Source: Chryseobacterium arthrosphaerae
GTDB lineage: Bacteria; Bacteroidota; Bacteroidia; Flavobacteriales; Weeksellaceae
Direction of reading: 5' to 3'
Assembly (NCBI RefSeq): GCF_001684965.1
Contig: NZ_MAYG01000001.1
Location: 558,001 to 622,000, forward strand
DNA length: 64,000 nucleotides
A program made the translations under genes and the position numbers. This document shows, one piece after another, positions 44,601 to 54,301 of this stretch. A model generated the notes under the pieces. The model made no database searches and was not told the DNA's origin. It saw nothing but the letters and a program-made list of their open reading frames with translations. How positions within the stretch are numbered: the stretch's first letter is position 1; the number at the start of each line of letters is the position of its first letter.

Positions 44601-44657
44601 GAATGGGCTTTAGTCCATTCTTTTTTATTAAATAAACCATTGGCTTTAGCCAAAACA
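44601..44657. repeat. bipartite palindromic repeat, copy 3
   Basis: GAATGGGCTTTAGTCCATTC (44601-44620), 21-base spacer, GGCTTTAGCC then AAAACA (44642-44657). First arm has changed as a pair on both sides (compensating changes) relative to copies 1 and 2, so the hairpin is kept. Confidence 0.82.
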
Positions 44658-44724
44658 TAGTAAACCTCCCGTCCATTAAACAAATTGAATACGGCTCAGT
44701 TTGTCCAATGGACGAGAGAAAAAA

Positions 44725-46329
44725 TTATTCTTTTATAAACTTTTCATAATAAACTTTACCCTGAGTCTGAATTTTCAGATAATATACTCCTTTTGCAAAG
44801 TCATCAACTTTTACAGCTTTCCGGTTGCTGTTTTTTCTGATAAGTCTTCCCAGATTGTCATACACTTCAAGAGCCTGGATGTCATTTTCTGACACTACAG
44901 TCAGAATATTTTTAACAGGATTCGGGAATAAGGTCAAACGGTCTTTTTTTACAGTTTCAGAAGTATTGAGCACTGCGTTATACACGTTTCCGAAATTGAG
45001 AATGCCATATCCCATCTGATCGTTATGATTAGGATAAAGAGAAGCTGTTTGTCTCAGCCTGCTTCTGATCTGTTCCCGGTTCATCGTCGGGAAAGCCTGG
45101 ATAAAGCATGCCACACCTCCGGCTGCAATCGGAGTAGAAATAGAAGTTCCGTTTACAATGATTGTAGTATTATCATAAACCGTTGTAGTAAAGGTTCCCT
45201 GGGCACTTCCGTCCGGTTTTACCACTCCCAGTGAATTAGGCCCGAAAGAGGAGAAATCCGAAGCATTTCCAGCAGAATCTACAGAACCGATAGAAAAAAC
45301 TTTGGCATTGTCCGACGGCGTTGTAAGGTAATGCCATGGCTGTGTTCCTGAATTTCCGGCAGCCGCAAGTACAAAGATGCCTTTATTAGCTGCAATCTCG
45401 GCTCCACGGGCAATGAAGGAGGTATTTCCGTTCATATCTGCATAAGTATAATTGTACCGGGTATCATCAAAAACATGGTATCCAAGAGATGAAGTAATAA
45501 TATCTACGCCTTTTCTGTCTGCTTCTTCAGCGGCTTCAATCCAGTAGATCTCTTCTTCAGGGACTTCAACCGCAGCATTTTCACTGCGGTAAAGGTAGAA
45601 ATCAGCATCGGGTGCAGCTCCTACAAAGGTGTTTTCAATAAAACCGCCGATTGCTCCCAGCACCACGCTGCCATGAGTACTCAGAGAAGTATTATAGATA
45701 TCTCCGGTTTTCGCAACGAAATCATAGGCGGCCTTTATCTGATTGCCGTTCCATAATCTTGAAAAAGCAGCTCCGGTATTTACGGTAGGAAATCCTGCAT
45801 CAATAACGGCAATAGAAACGCCCGTTCCGGTATATCCTGCCAGGTGAAGCGGACGTATATTCACCTGGTCGATCTGTGCAGAACCTGATCCGTAATTAAA
45901 ATTTGTCAGAATTTTGTTAAGACTTGTATCGTCCTTCCATTTGCTAGGTGCTTTTTTAAGCCCCGTTGAATTGCTGTTCCTCGCAAAACTTTCCACAGAA
46001 TGTACAAAAGGCTGGGCCTGCAGCTGTGCTTTCTGCGCAGGAGTGGCATTGACCGCAGCACCATTGAGCCATTTGGAATAATCGGTAACCGTAAACCCTA
46101 AATTCTGTAAGTTTTGAAGGTATGAAGGTTCAATAGGAGCATCCTGATCATTCAGCGGAATTCCCAGGGCTGTGCGCCTGTTAAGCGACTTTTGGGAAAG
46201 TTCCGAGAGCGGATTGGCATAGAATGCGGCTTTATTGGGCTTGTCTGTGAAATAGACAAAAACAAGTTCAGTTTGTGCAGATACACTGAGGTAACCTGTT
46301 AGGAAACAAAAGAGTAAAAGTTTTTTCAT
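44725..46329 (-). CDS. secreted subtilisin-family (S8) serine protease with T9SS tail
   Basis: 534 residues with a signal peptide ending near SVSAQ. The catalytic triad is Asp177 (VIDAGFP), His219 (STHGSVV) and Ser396 (NGTSISTP). An N-terminal inhibitor-like region (residues ~20-140) precedes the protease. After about residue 455 comes a type IX secretion C-terminal domain: LTLFPNPVKNILTVVS, LEVYDNLGRLIRK and AKGVYYLKIQTQGKVYYEKF. It should be exported across the outer membrane by the T9SS and released or held at the surface. The gene is divergent from the nucleotide-sugar cluster and independent of it. Confidence 0.94.
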   Translation of the reverse strand: MKKLLLFCFLTGYLSVSAQTELVFVYFTDKPNKAAFYANPLSELSQKSLNRRTALGIPLNDQDAPIEPSYLQNLQNLGFTVTDYSKWLNGAAVNATPAQKAQLQAQPFVHSVESFARNSNSTGLKKAPSKWKDDTSLNKILTNFNYGSGSAQIDQVNIRPLHLAGYTGTGVSIAVIDAGFPTVNTGAAFSRLWNGNQIKAAYDFVAKTGDIYNTSLSTHGSVVLGAIGGFIENTFVGAAPDADFYLYRSENAAVEVPEEEIYWIEAAEEADRKGVDIITSSLGYHVFDDTRYNYTYADMNGNTSFIARGAEIAANKGIFVLAAAGNSGTQPWHYLTTPSDNAKVFSIGSVDSAGNASDFSSFGPNSLGVVKPDGSAQGTFTTTVYDNTTIIVNGTSISTPIAAGGVACFIQAFPTMNREQIRSRLRQTASLYPNHNDQMGYGILNFGNVYNAVLNTSETVKKDRLTLFPNPVKNILTVVSENDIQALEVYDNLGRLIRKNSNRKAVKVDDFAKGVYYLKIQTQGKVYYEKFIKE

Positions 46330-46417
46330 ATGATTAATTTGTATAAAGATAAAAACAAAATCAATAAAATTTTTGATAGGATATTAAATTCCTTATTTTT
46401 ACAGAAATATTTGTTAT

Positions 46418-47542
46418 ATGAAAAAAATTCAGATGGTTGACTTGCAAAGTCAGTATTACAAAATAAAGAATGATGTAGACAATGCGGTTTTAAATGTAAT
46501 GGATTCGGCGGCATTCATCAACGGTCCTGAAGTAAAGTCTTTCCAGAATGAATTGGAGTCTTATTTAGACGTAAAACACGTGATTCCTTGTGCCAATGGT
46601 ACAGATGCATTACAGATTGCCCTGATGGCTTTAGATCTGAAAGAAGGAGACGAGATCATCACTGCAGATTTTACTTTTGCGGCTACTGTAGAAGTAATTC
46701 ACCTGCTTAAATTAAAATCAGTACTGGTAGATGTGGATTATGATACCTTCACTATTTCTACAGAACAGATTAAAAAAGCGATTACGCCAAGAACAAAAGC
46801 GATCATTCCTGTACATATTTTTGGGCAGTGCGCCAATATGGAAGAGATTTTGAAAATTGCTGAAGAGCACAATTTATACGTAATTGAAGACAATGCTCAG
46901 GCAATCGGTTCAGAATATACATTCTCTGACGGAAGTGTAAAACAGGCCGGAACAATGGCTACTGTGGGTACAACCTCTTTCTTCCCGTCGAAAAACCTTG
47001 GATGCTATGGAGATGGTGGTGCAATCTTTACCAATAATGACGAATTGGCACACCGTTTAAGAGGGATCGTCAACCACGGAATGTACGAAAGATACTATCA
47101 TGATGAGGTAGGTGTGAACTCCCGTTTAGACAGTATTCAGGCAGCTGTTTTAAGAAAAAAACTTCCACACCTTGACTCTTATAACGAAGCAAGAAGAAAA
47201 GCTGCAGATTACTATGATGAAGCATTCGCCGGAAACCCGAATATTCTTACTCCGAAAAGATCAGAAAACTCTACCCACGTATTCCACCAGTATACTTTAA
47301 GAATTCTGAATGGAAAGCGTAATGAACTTCAGAAATTTTTAACGGAAAAAGAAATTCCTGCAATGATCTACTATCCGGTAGCACTGAGAAAGCAGAAGGC
47401 TTACTTCCAGGAAAGCAACGCTGCAGACTTTGTGAATACAGACAAACTTCTGGATCAGGTGATTTCTTTACCGATGCATACGGAATTAGACGAAGAGCAG
47501 CTGAAGTATATTACGGATGCAGTGCTTGAGTTTATGAAATAA
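46418..47542 (+). CDS. DegT/DnrJ/EryC1/StrS-family sugar aminotransferase
   Basis: 374-residue PLP enzyme that aminates a keto-sugar nucleotide. Markers: VIPCANGTDALQIAL, IIPVHIFGQCAN, IEDNAQAIGS, and SFFPSKNLGCYGDGGA with the PLP lysine. It probably makes an amino sugar for the O-antigen or capsule. It leads a run of four genes with galE and a cytidylyltransferase-like gene, and its stop codon overlaps the next start. The exact sugar cannot be told. Confidence 0.93.
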   Translation: MKKIQMVDLQSQYYKIKNDVDNAVLNVMDSAAFINGPEVKSFQNELESYLDVKHVIPCANGTDALQIALMALDLKEGDEIITADFTFAATVEVIHLLKLKSVLVDVDYDTFTISTEQIKKAITPRTKAIIPVHIFGQCANMEEILKIAEEHNLYVIEDNAQAIGSEYTFSDGSVKQAGTMATVGTTSFFPSKNLGCYGDGGAIFTNNDELAHRLRGIVNHGMYERYYHDEVGVNSRLDSIQAAVLRKKLPHLDSYNEARRKAADYYDEAFAGNPNILTPKRSENSTHVFHQYTLRILNGKRNELQKFLTEKEIPAMIYYPVALRKQKAYFQESNAADFVNTDKLLDQVISLPMHTELDEEQLKYITDAVLEFMK

Positions 47543-47976
47543 TGAAAAATACAATATTTAAATATAGAATAATTGGAATCGTCATATTGGTATTTCAGTT
47601 GCTTTTATTTTTGTTTTTTGGCTTTGGCACTTACAGGTCTTTTTCAGAAATCAGTACAGAGAGGATCTTTTCAACAGAAAACTTTATTTTTCTCTTTACC
47701 CTGACGGTATTTATAAGTGCATTTTTAAGTCTGACAGCATTCTATAAAAGGAGAAAAGTTATTCTATATTTAAATATAAACTATATTTTAGTTTTATCGT
47801 TTTTTATTTTTGAATATATAAAGTTTATGATCGAAACCTCGTTTGAGGAGGTTGATGTTTTAATATTATTTCTGATTTTTTCTATTACATCAGCCTTTCT
47901 TTTGATGACAAATATTTTTAAAAATAAAAAAGTACAATTTTTAGAATTAGAAGATATAGGAAAACACAAAGATTAA
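47542..47976 (+). CDS. small four-helix membrane protein
   Basis: 144 residues with four hydrophobic helices, e.g. IIGIVILVFQLLLFLFFGFG and FIFLFTLTVFISAFLSL, and a charged tail. The start codon overlaps the stop of the aminotransferase gene (TAATG), so translation is coupled. It is very AT-rich and unlike its neighbours. It resembles no family I recognise; in this position it might be part of a polysaccharide machinery, but it could equally be a passenger. Confidence 0.65.
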   Translation: MKNTIFKYRIIGIVILVFQLLLFLFFGFGTYRSFSEISTERIFSTENFIFLFTLTVFISAFLSLTAFYKRRKVILYLNINYILVLSFFIFEYIKFMIETSFEEVDVLILFLIFSITSAFLLMTNIFKNKKVQFLELEDIGKHKD

Positions 47977-47983
47977 AAATAAA

Positions 47984-49006
47984 ATGGCAATACTTGTTAC
48001 CGGAGGACTTGGATACATTGGTTCCCACACTGTAGTAGAACTTCTCAATAACGGCTTTGAAGTGGTTATTGTAGATGATTTATCCAACTCAGAAAGGTTT
48101 ATTTTAAATAATATTGAGGAAATTACAGGCAAAAAGCCGGTTTTTTATCCTTTTGACCTGAGAAGAAAAGAACTTCTCAGCCAGGTTTTTGATGCCCATC
48201 AGATTGACGGGTGCATCAATTTTGCTGCTTCTAAAGCCGTGGGCGAGAGCCAGGTGAAGCCTGTGGATTATTATGAAAATAATCTATTCTCCCTTATCAA
48301 TATCCTTCAGGAATTTAAAGAAAGGGAAATATCTAATTTTATTTTCAGCTCATCCTGTACGGTTTACGGGCAGGCAGATACAATGCCAATTGACGAAAGT
48401 ACTCCTTTGAAAATGCCGGAAAGCGTATACGGAAAGACCAAACAGATGGGGGAAGAAATCCTGATCGATTTTGCAAAGGCCTATCACCGGAAAATATCGT
48501 TACTGAGATACTTCAACCCGATTGGGGCACATCCGTCTGCAAAGATCGGAGAATTGCCTTCGGGAATTCCTAATAATTTAGTACCTTACGTTATGCAAAC
48601 GGCGGCTGGAATCCGTGAGAAACTAAGCGTATGGGGTAATGATTATGATACAGAAGACGGAACCCCGATCCGTGACTATATTTATGTGGTTGATCTGGCA
48701 AAAGCGCACGTGGCAGCATTAAAAAAGCTGATGAAAGACCCGTCCTCGGATGCTGTGATCGATACCTATAACCTGGGAACAGGAAAAGGCTCATCAGTAT
48801 TGGAGGTTATCAGGGCATTTGAAGAGGCAAATGGAGTAGAGGTGCCTTATCAGATCTGTGCCAGAAGGGAAGGCGATATTACCATTGCCTATGCAGACCC
48901 GCAGAAAGCCGAAAAAGAGCTTCACTGGAAATCTGAAACTTCCCTGGAAGAATCTTTAAGAACAGTTTGGGAATGGCAGAAGTACCTGAATACCAGAAAT
49001 TCATAA
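47984..49006 (+). CDS. galE: UDP-glucose 4-epimerase
   Basis: Interconverts UDP-glucose and UDP-galactose. 340 residues. NAD-binding GGLGYIGSHT, the TGxxx tail, catalytic Ser-x-Tyr-x3-Lys shown by SSSCTVYGQ and YGKTK, and RYFNPIGAHPSA. It lies eight bases after the membrane-protein gene and supplies sugar for surface polysaccharide, consistent with the aminotransferase upstream. Confidence 0.95.
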   Translation: MAILVTGGLGYIGSHTVVELLNNGFEVVIVDDLSNSERFILNNIEEITGKKPVFYPFDLRRKELLSQVFDAHQIDGCINFAASKAVGESQVKPVDYYENNLFSLINILQEFKEREISNFIFSSSCTVYGQADTMPIDESTPLKMPESVYGKTKQMGEEILIDFAKAYHRKISLLRYFNPIGAHPSAKIGELPSGIPNNLVPYVMQTAAGIREKLSVWGNDYDTEDGTPIRDYIYVVDLAKAHVAALKKLMKDPSSDAVIDTYNLGTGKGSSVLEVIRAFEEANGVEVPYQICARREGDITIAYADPQKAEKELHWKSETSLEESLRTVWEWQKYLNTRNS

Positions 49007-49126
49007 AACAGACAATTTAAAAACAACGATAAAACAAATTACAAAATATCTTCCCTGAATCTCCGGCCTTTTATGCATTTAAAAGAACCTTTGTTCCGGC
49101 GAAATTTTAATTAATTTTATATTAAT

Positions 49127-49579
49127 ATGAAGACACAAAGAATAGGTATTACATTTTCCTCATTTGATTTATTACATGCAGGGCACATCAAAATGCTTGA
49201 AGAAGCTAAGACCGTATGTGATTATTTAATCGTAGGACTTCAGATTGACCCGTCTCACGATCGTCCCAACAAAAACAAACCGAGCCAGACGATTGTAGAA
49301 CGTTATATTCAGCTGAAAGCAGTAAATGCTGTAGACGAGATCATTCCGTATTATACAGAAGAAGACCTGCTGGATATTTTAAAATCATTCGTTATTGATG
49401 TAAGGATCATTGGTGACGATTATATGGACAGAGACTTTACAGGTAAGCAATACTGTGAAGAAAAAGGAATTGAGATCTTTTATAACAAAAGAGATCACAG
49501 GTTTTCCACCAGCGACCTGAGAAAAAGAATTTACGAAGCTGAAAAAGAGAAATACTCCAAAGCAGAACAGGTAAAATAA
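49127..49579 (+). CDS. cytidylyltransferase-like nucleotidyltransferase
   Basis: 150 residues of the HIGH-type nucleotidyltransferase family. HxGH motif LLHAGHIKML near residue 16, SRP-like DPSHDRPNKNKP, and the C-terminal HRFSTSDLR for the ISSTxxR site. Similar to TagD/glycerol-3-phosphate cytidylyltransferase and to the RfaE2-like sugar adenylyltransferases. The substrate may be glycerol-phosphate or a sugar phosphate. It has 120 bases ahead of it after galE and a strong terminator behind. Confidence 0.85.
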   Translation: MKTQRIGITFSSFDLLHAGHIKMLEEAKTVCDYLIVGLQIDPSHDRPNKNKPSQTIVERYIQLKAVNAVDEIIPYYTEEDLLDILKSFVIDVRIIGDDYMDRDFTGKQYCEEKGIEIFYNKRDHRFSTSDLRKRIYEAEKEKYSKAEQVK

Positions 49580-49594
49580 GAACAATAAAAAATA

Positions 49595-49628
49595 AAAAAA
49601 TCCCGAAAATTAATTTTCGGGATTTTTT
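49595..49628. terminator. bidirectional terminator
   Basis: A perfect 34-base palindrome with 16-base arms (AAAAAATCCCGAAAAT, TA, then its complement). It serves the cytidylyltransferase-like gene and the convergent receptor gene. Confidence 0.93.
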
Positions 49629-49634
49629 ATTGTA

Positions 49635-52241
49635 TTACATTGGACCGCCTTGCTGATCATCACCGGCCTCATTGGCATTGATGTCTTTTTTCTTTTTAGG
49701 CTGTTCTATCTTTTCACCCTGCTTAAATCTGTAGGTTAATGAAATAGAAAACTGCCTTGGCTGCCACTGCATATAATTTCTACGGGTATAATCACTGTTG
49801 AAGCTGTAAACTTCTCTGCTTCTTGTATTGAAGATATCCTGGATATTGAAGGAAATTGTTCCGTCTCCTTTCCAGATGGTTTTGGAAGCTCCAAGGTTCA
49901 GGGCATACATATCCTGTGTATCCTGGTTGGCCGATTTCTGTGCCCCTCTATAGAATCCCTGTAACTGTACACTTAAAGTTTTATCAAGCTTGAAGGTTGT
50001 GTTAAGACGGGCTCTGGTAGAAAAACCGCTTCCGGTAAAATTCATATCACCTACTTTGGCATTACCATTCTTGTCCTTCGCATCATAATAAGCAATTCCG
50101 GTGGTTTTATATCCGAACATATCCAAACTACCCATTATTTTTAACCATGCGAAAGGATCATACGTGAAGTTAAGGTCTAAACCATAACGGTCATCATTAC
50201 CAAGGTTGATAGGTTTCGTATAGAAAACACTCTTACTTTCATCCGGTCTGTACACAAGCATTTTGGTATCATCCGTGGCATGTCTGTAGTACAGGGTAGG
50301 GTTTACCGTGAATTTCTTTCTGGTGATGTTATAACCTACCTCAAATGAGTCTACATAAGACGGGTTCAGGTCAATATTCCCTTCAAAAATATTCTGGCTG
50401 TTGCTGTAATTGGGGAAAGGAACCATGAAGAATGACCTTGGTCTGTCAATTCTTCTGGAATAGTTGACCAAAATCTGATTGTTCTTAGATACATCATAGC
50501 TTAAGAAAACACTCGGGAACAGATTGTTGTAATTCTTTGTTTTGTTCAAAGGTTCTTTTTCCGGGTTTTGGCTGATGTAATTGATCTTCACATTGGAAAG
50601 CTCATCCCTTAATCCAAGCTGATAGGCAAAATTTCCGATCTTACTTTTAAACTGCAGATAAAATGCATTGAAAGTCTCCCTGTAATCCGTATTGTTATTA
50701 AAATCCGAAATAAAAGGGTTGTTTGAAGTACTGCTTACAAAATTGTCATACTTATTGTCGTTGATGTCTATTCTGTATCCTGCTTCAAGCTTAGATTTCT
50801 CACCTATTGGAAGTTCATAATCGGCTTTTCCTATAACCGTTTTGCTTACAGAATGTCTTCTGGTCACATCGTGGATGTCAGGCAGAAGGTCATTTGTTTC
50901 CAGAATGTCTGCATTGTTGTTGCTTCTGTTTCTCTGTAAACTCAATGATACGGATAAGTTCTGACCTTTATCATCAAATTTATGATCCAATCCCAGATCT
51001 CCCTGGAATGCCAGGTTGTTGAAGACACTCTTGGAATCTCTCAGCCCGAAAGGGTTTAACAGCTTCCAGGTTCCCGCTACACCTTCTGGATCAGAAGAAT
51101 CTTTAAAGAAACGGTGAAAACTTTCTTCCGTATTCAGCAGTTCATTTCCATCCCCTTCAAATGTTCTTACCAAACCTGTTAGGTTGATCGACGTTTTTTC
51201 AGACAGATCATGCACAAAACCGGCACTTACGTTATAATTTTTGTTATAGGTTTTATTCGTGGAATTTTGCAGCTGATGAAGAAGAACATCGTTAGGCTGT
51301 TCACCTTTTACGATTTTCGGGAAATTAATGCTGTGGTAAGTCGTTTCAGAATTATTTTTTGTCTTATTTTCAGTGTAACCGCCGCCGCCGTTCAGAAACC
51401 AGGTCCAGTTGTTTTTTCTCCAGCTCAAATTGGTGTTAAGGGAGGTTCTCGGGAAATATCCCAACGATCCTACAACACTACCGTTGAATCCTACTTTCTT
51501 GCTCTTTTTAAGGATAATATTCAGAATTCCCGAAGTTCCGCTGGCTTCAAATTTAGAAGAAGGGTTGGTGATCACTTCAATTCTTTCAATCTGATCTGCC
51601 GGAATACTCTGCAAAGCATTGGCGCCGTCATCAATTCCCAGAAGGGCAGAAGGTTTCCCGTTGATCAGGAATTTTACATTGGTGCTTCCTCTCATGGAAA
51701 CCGTTCCGTCAGTATCCACAGAAACCGAAGGAACATTCGTAAGGACATCCTGAAGGCTTCCTCCTTTACTTACAATATCCTGTGAAGGATCATATGTTTT
51801 TTTATCAAGCTCTACCTTGTAAGGCTTTGCTGCAGATGCCGTAATAACGACTCCCTGAATCTCTTTGGTTTTGCCATCAATAGTAGTTGTAGCTTCAGGT
51901 TCTATAGATAATGCACCAATATTACCTGCTGCAGTAATATTTTTGCTGACCACACTTTTCTTGTAGTCAATAGCCTCTACTGTAATGTCGTAATCTCCGG
52001 GAGCAAGCTGAAGTTTGTACTGCCCCTTTTCATCAGTAAGAACCGCGTCACTCAACGCAGTGTTGGCCTTATTGCTGAAAGTAACGGAGGCATAAGGAAC
52101 CGGCTGGTTCTTCTTATTGACAATCGTTCCCGAAACGCCTGCTTTCTCCTGGGCAAAGGCCATAGCCGCTGCCGAAAGTACCAAGGTAAGCCCTAAAGTT
52201 TTTCTGGTGAAAATACCGACAATTTCTGTCTTATTCTTCAT
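49635..52241 (-). CDS. TonB-dependent-type outer-membrane beta-barrel protein
   Basis: 868 residues. The signal peptide is followed by a carboxypeptidase-regulatory-like domain (VSGTIVNKKNQPVPYASVTF, residues ~30-115), then a plug-like domain (VVITASAAKPYKVELDKK, LTNVPSVSVDTDGTVSMRGS, ITNPSSKFEASGTSGILNIILKK) and a long C-terminal barrel ending in beta strands (QFSISLTYRF). This belongs to the outer membrane beta-barrel family related to TonB receptors, with a Pro/Lys-rich tail (IEQPKKKKDINANE). It may import a nutrient or siderophore. No adjacent SusD gene is present, so it is not a SusCD pair. Confidence 0.9.
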   Translation of the reverse strand: MKNKTEIVGIFTRKTLGLTLVLSAAAMAFAQEKAGVSGTIVNKKNQPVPYASVTFSNKANTALSDAVLTDEKGQYKLQLAPGDYDITVEAIDYKKSVVSKNITAAGNIGALSIEPEATTTIDGKTKEIQGVVITASAAKPYKVELDKKTYDPSQDIVSKGGSLQDVLTNVPSVSVDTDGTVSMRGSTNVKFLINGKPSALLGIDDGANALQSIPADQIERIEVITNPSSKFEASGTSGILNIILKKSKKVGFNGSVVGSLGYFPRTSLNTNLSWRKNNWTWFLNGGGGYTENKTKNNSETTYHSINFPKIVKGEQPNDVLLHQLQNSTNKTYNKNYNVSAGFVHDLSEKTSINLTGLVRTFEGDGNELLNTEESFHRFFKDSSDPEGVAGTWKLLNPFGLRDSKSVFNNLAFQGDLGLDHKFDDKGQNLSVSLSLQRNRSNNNADILETNDLLPDIHDVTRRHSVSKTVIGKADYELPIGEKSKLEAGYRIDINDNKYDNFVSSTSNNPFISDFNNNTDYRETFNAFYLQFKSKIGNFAYQLGLRDELSNVKINYISQNPEKEPLNKTKNYNNLFPSVFLSYDVSKNNQILVNYSRRIDRPRSFFMVPFPNYSNSQNIFEGNIDLNPSYVDSFEVGYNITRKKFTVNPTLYYRHATDDTKMLVYRPDESKSVFYTKPINLGNDDRYGLDLNFTYDPFAWLKIMGSLDMFGYKTTGIAYYDAKDKNGNAKVGDMNFTGSGFSTRARLNTTFKLDKTLSVQLQGFYRGAQKSANQDTQDMYALNLGASKTIWKGDGTISFNIQDIFNTRSREVYSFNSDYTRRNYMQWQPRQFSISLTYRFKQGEKIEQPKKKKDINANEAGDDQQGGPM

Positions 52242-52374
52242 AGGTTATTTTTTTGTATAAAATCGTGAAAGGATAACCCTTAATATTTTGAATTTCTATA
52301 TCAACCTGATTTTCAAAATATTATGATTTGTTTATTGTTTTTTAGCTGTATAAAATTTTAGGTGCCTGCTAAAC

Positions 52375-53400
52375 TTATTTTATATTCCTGGAGTTGAGCC
52401 AGTCCTGATAAGCTTTTGCATTTACAGCATGCTCTTCAGCACTAGCCGTAAACTTATGATATCCGAATCTTGCAGGATCGGCACACATGAATATATAATT
52501 GTTGTTTTCCGCATTCAAAACAGCATCTACCGAATTTTTATCTACCACACAGATCGGTCCCGGAGGAATTCCTGCATTAGCATAAGTGTTGTACGGCGAT
52601 GGCGTAGACAGATGCTTATATAATACTCTTTTTATAGGTTCTTTAAAATTAGTCTGTTTATTGATTGCATAGATCACCGTGGGATCAGACTGAAGTTTCA
52701 TTCCTTTTCTGTAACGGTTCAGGTATAACCCGGCAATCGTCTTCATTTCATCTTTTTTTCCTCCGGATTCTTTATAAACAATGGAAGCCAGTGCATAGAT
52801 CTGGTCTCTTGTAAGACCGGACTGCTGCTCCTTATTCTTTCTTTCACCGGTCCAGAAACTATTGTACTGATCTTCGAATTTTGCAAAAAATTCTCTCGGA
52901 CTTACTGTCCAGAAAAAATTATACGTATCGATGAAAAAATATTTCTTTAAATCTTCAACATTTTTATACCCCTTCGCCTGGGCAACAACATCCAGATCAT
53001 TTACGAAATGTAATGAATCAATCTCCGTTTTTTTGCTCACCTTTCCGATCATCTGATACATATCTCCAAAATCCCCGATTCTGAAAGAATTTGCAGTCTG
53101 GTTACCTGCTTTGATCATATTCACAAGGTCCGTATTTCCTGTTCCGCTTTTGATCTGGTAACGCCCCGCTTTGAAATTGGCAGGAAGACCTTTGTCCTTA
53201 GCGACCGCCTCAAAAGATTCCTTATCCTTAATATAGGGGGCAACAGAATCAAGGATCTGTTTGAAACCCGCATTGTGGGGGATCAGAACATAGCCTTCTT
53301 TTTCTACGTTATTCCCGAAGTATTTATTATAAAATCTCAAACCAAAAAATCCTGCGACTACAAAAACCAGCAGAATGATAATGAGAATAGCTTTTTTCAT
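52375..53400 (-). CDS. mltG: endolytic murein transglycosylase MltG
   Basis: Cuts nascent glycan strands in the periplasm and so sets peptidoglycan strand length. 341 residues with one N-terminal membrane helix (ILIIILLVFVVAGFFGLRFY). LysM-like part follows, then the YceG signature ASIVYKESGGKKDEM with the catalytic Glu, LYLNRYRKGMKLQSDPTVIYA, and the closing NTYANAGIPPGPI. It lies 33 bases after dapF in the same direction, probably in one transcript. Confidence 0.94.
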   Translation of the reverse strand: MKKAILIIILLVFVVAGFFGLRFYNKYFGNNVEKEGYVLIPHNAGFKQILDSVAPYIKDKESFEAVAKDKGLPANFKAGRYQIKSGTGNTDLVNMIKAGNQTANSFRIGDFGDMYQMIGKVSKKTEIDSLHFVNDLDVVAQAKGYKNVEDLKKYFFIDTYNFFWTVSPREFFAKFEDQYNSFWTGERKNKEQQSGLTRDQIYALASIVYKESGGKKDEMKTIAGLYLNRYRKGMKLQSDPTVIYAINKQTNFKEPIKRVLYKHLSTPSPYNTYANAGIPPGPICVVDKNSVDAVLNAENNNYIFMCADPARFGYHKFTASAEEHAVNAKAYQDWLNSRNIK

Positions 53401-53433
53401 TCTTATTAAATGTTGATTAAAAGTCTTCTGTTT

Positions 53434-54201
53434 TTAAAGAATATCTGTTTTACCTCTAAAAACCTGCTTTGCAGGGCCCTCCAGCCATATGTTCTGGAAA
53501 GAATCTCCGTTTTTTTCAGCATATACCTTAAGGTTACCCCCCAAAGTTTTAACTTTTACAGAGGTTAGATGGTGCTTTTGAAGAAAAGTTAAAGCGGAAG
53601 CCGTAACTCCTGTCCCGCAACTGTAAGTTTCGTCCTCAACGCCTCGTTCATAGGTTCTTACAAAAATTTCCTGATCCGAAATTTTTTCCACAAAGTTCAC
53701 ATTGATCCCTTTTTCTCTGTAATTTTCAGAATTTCTGATCCCGTTTCCTTCGGTATACACGTTATAATCCGAAAGATTTTCTACATATTTTACATAATGA
53801 GGAGATCCGGTGTTCAGCACAAAATCATTTCCGTCGTGAGAAATCGTATCTACATTGATCATTTTCAGTTTAATGATTCCGTTGTGTACTTCTGCTTCAT
53901 GTTCTCCGTCTATCGCCATGAACTTACATTTATCCTCAAAAATATCCAGGAAAAAAGCAAAAGCTACCAGGCATCTTCCTCCGTTTCCGCACATTGTACT
54001 CTCTCCGCCGTCAGAATTGTAGTAGACCATTTTAAAATCATAATCCGGATCATTTTCAAGCAGGATAAGCCCGTCAGCTCCTATCCCAAAACGTCTGTCA
54101 CATAGTTTTTCAATGATTGTTTTATCTTTTGGAAACTGAAGGTCACGGTTGTCTACCATCACAAAATCATTTCCTGTTCCCTGATATTTATAGAATTCCA
54201 T
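53434..54201 (-). CDS. dapF: diaminopimelate epimerase
   Basis: Converts LL- to meso-diaminopimelate for lysine and peptidoglycan. The ATG at 54201 gives 255 residues starting MEFYKYQGTGNDF, the conserved start; an earlier start would add nine unconserved residues. Both active-site cysteines are seen: STMCGNGGRCL and TYSCGTGVTAS. Length is at the short end for the family (about 275). It precedes mltG, so both serve the cell wall. Confidence 0.96.
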   Translation of the reverse strand: MEFYKYQGTGNDFVMVDNRDLQFPKDKTIIEKLCDRRFGIGADGLILLENDPDYDFKMVYYNSDGGESTMCGNGGRCLVAFAFFLDIFEDKCKFMAIDGEHEAEVHNGIIKLKMINVDTISHDGNDFVLNTGSPHYVKYVENLSDYNVYTEGNGIRNSENYREKGINVNFVEKISDQEIFVRTYERGVEDETYSCGTGVTASALTFLQKHHLTSVKVKTLGGNLKVYAEKNGDSFQNIWLEGPAKQVFRGKTDIL

Positions 54202-54225
54202 ACTTTTTTTGTCTAAATGAAGCAG

Positions 54226-54233
54226 CAAAATTA
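54226..54233 (-). promoter_or_regulatory. dapF promoter, -7 box
   Basis: TAATTTTG on the minus strand, a TAnnTTTG match 24 bases before the ATG at 54201. Confidence 0.5.
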
Positions 54234-54301
54234 ATATATTTAAAATGAAAAACGAACAGTGTTAACTGTTCGTTTCCTTATTTATAATCGTTTTATCTAA
54301 A

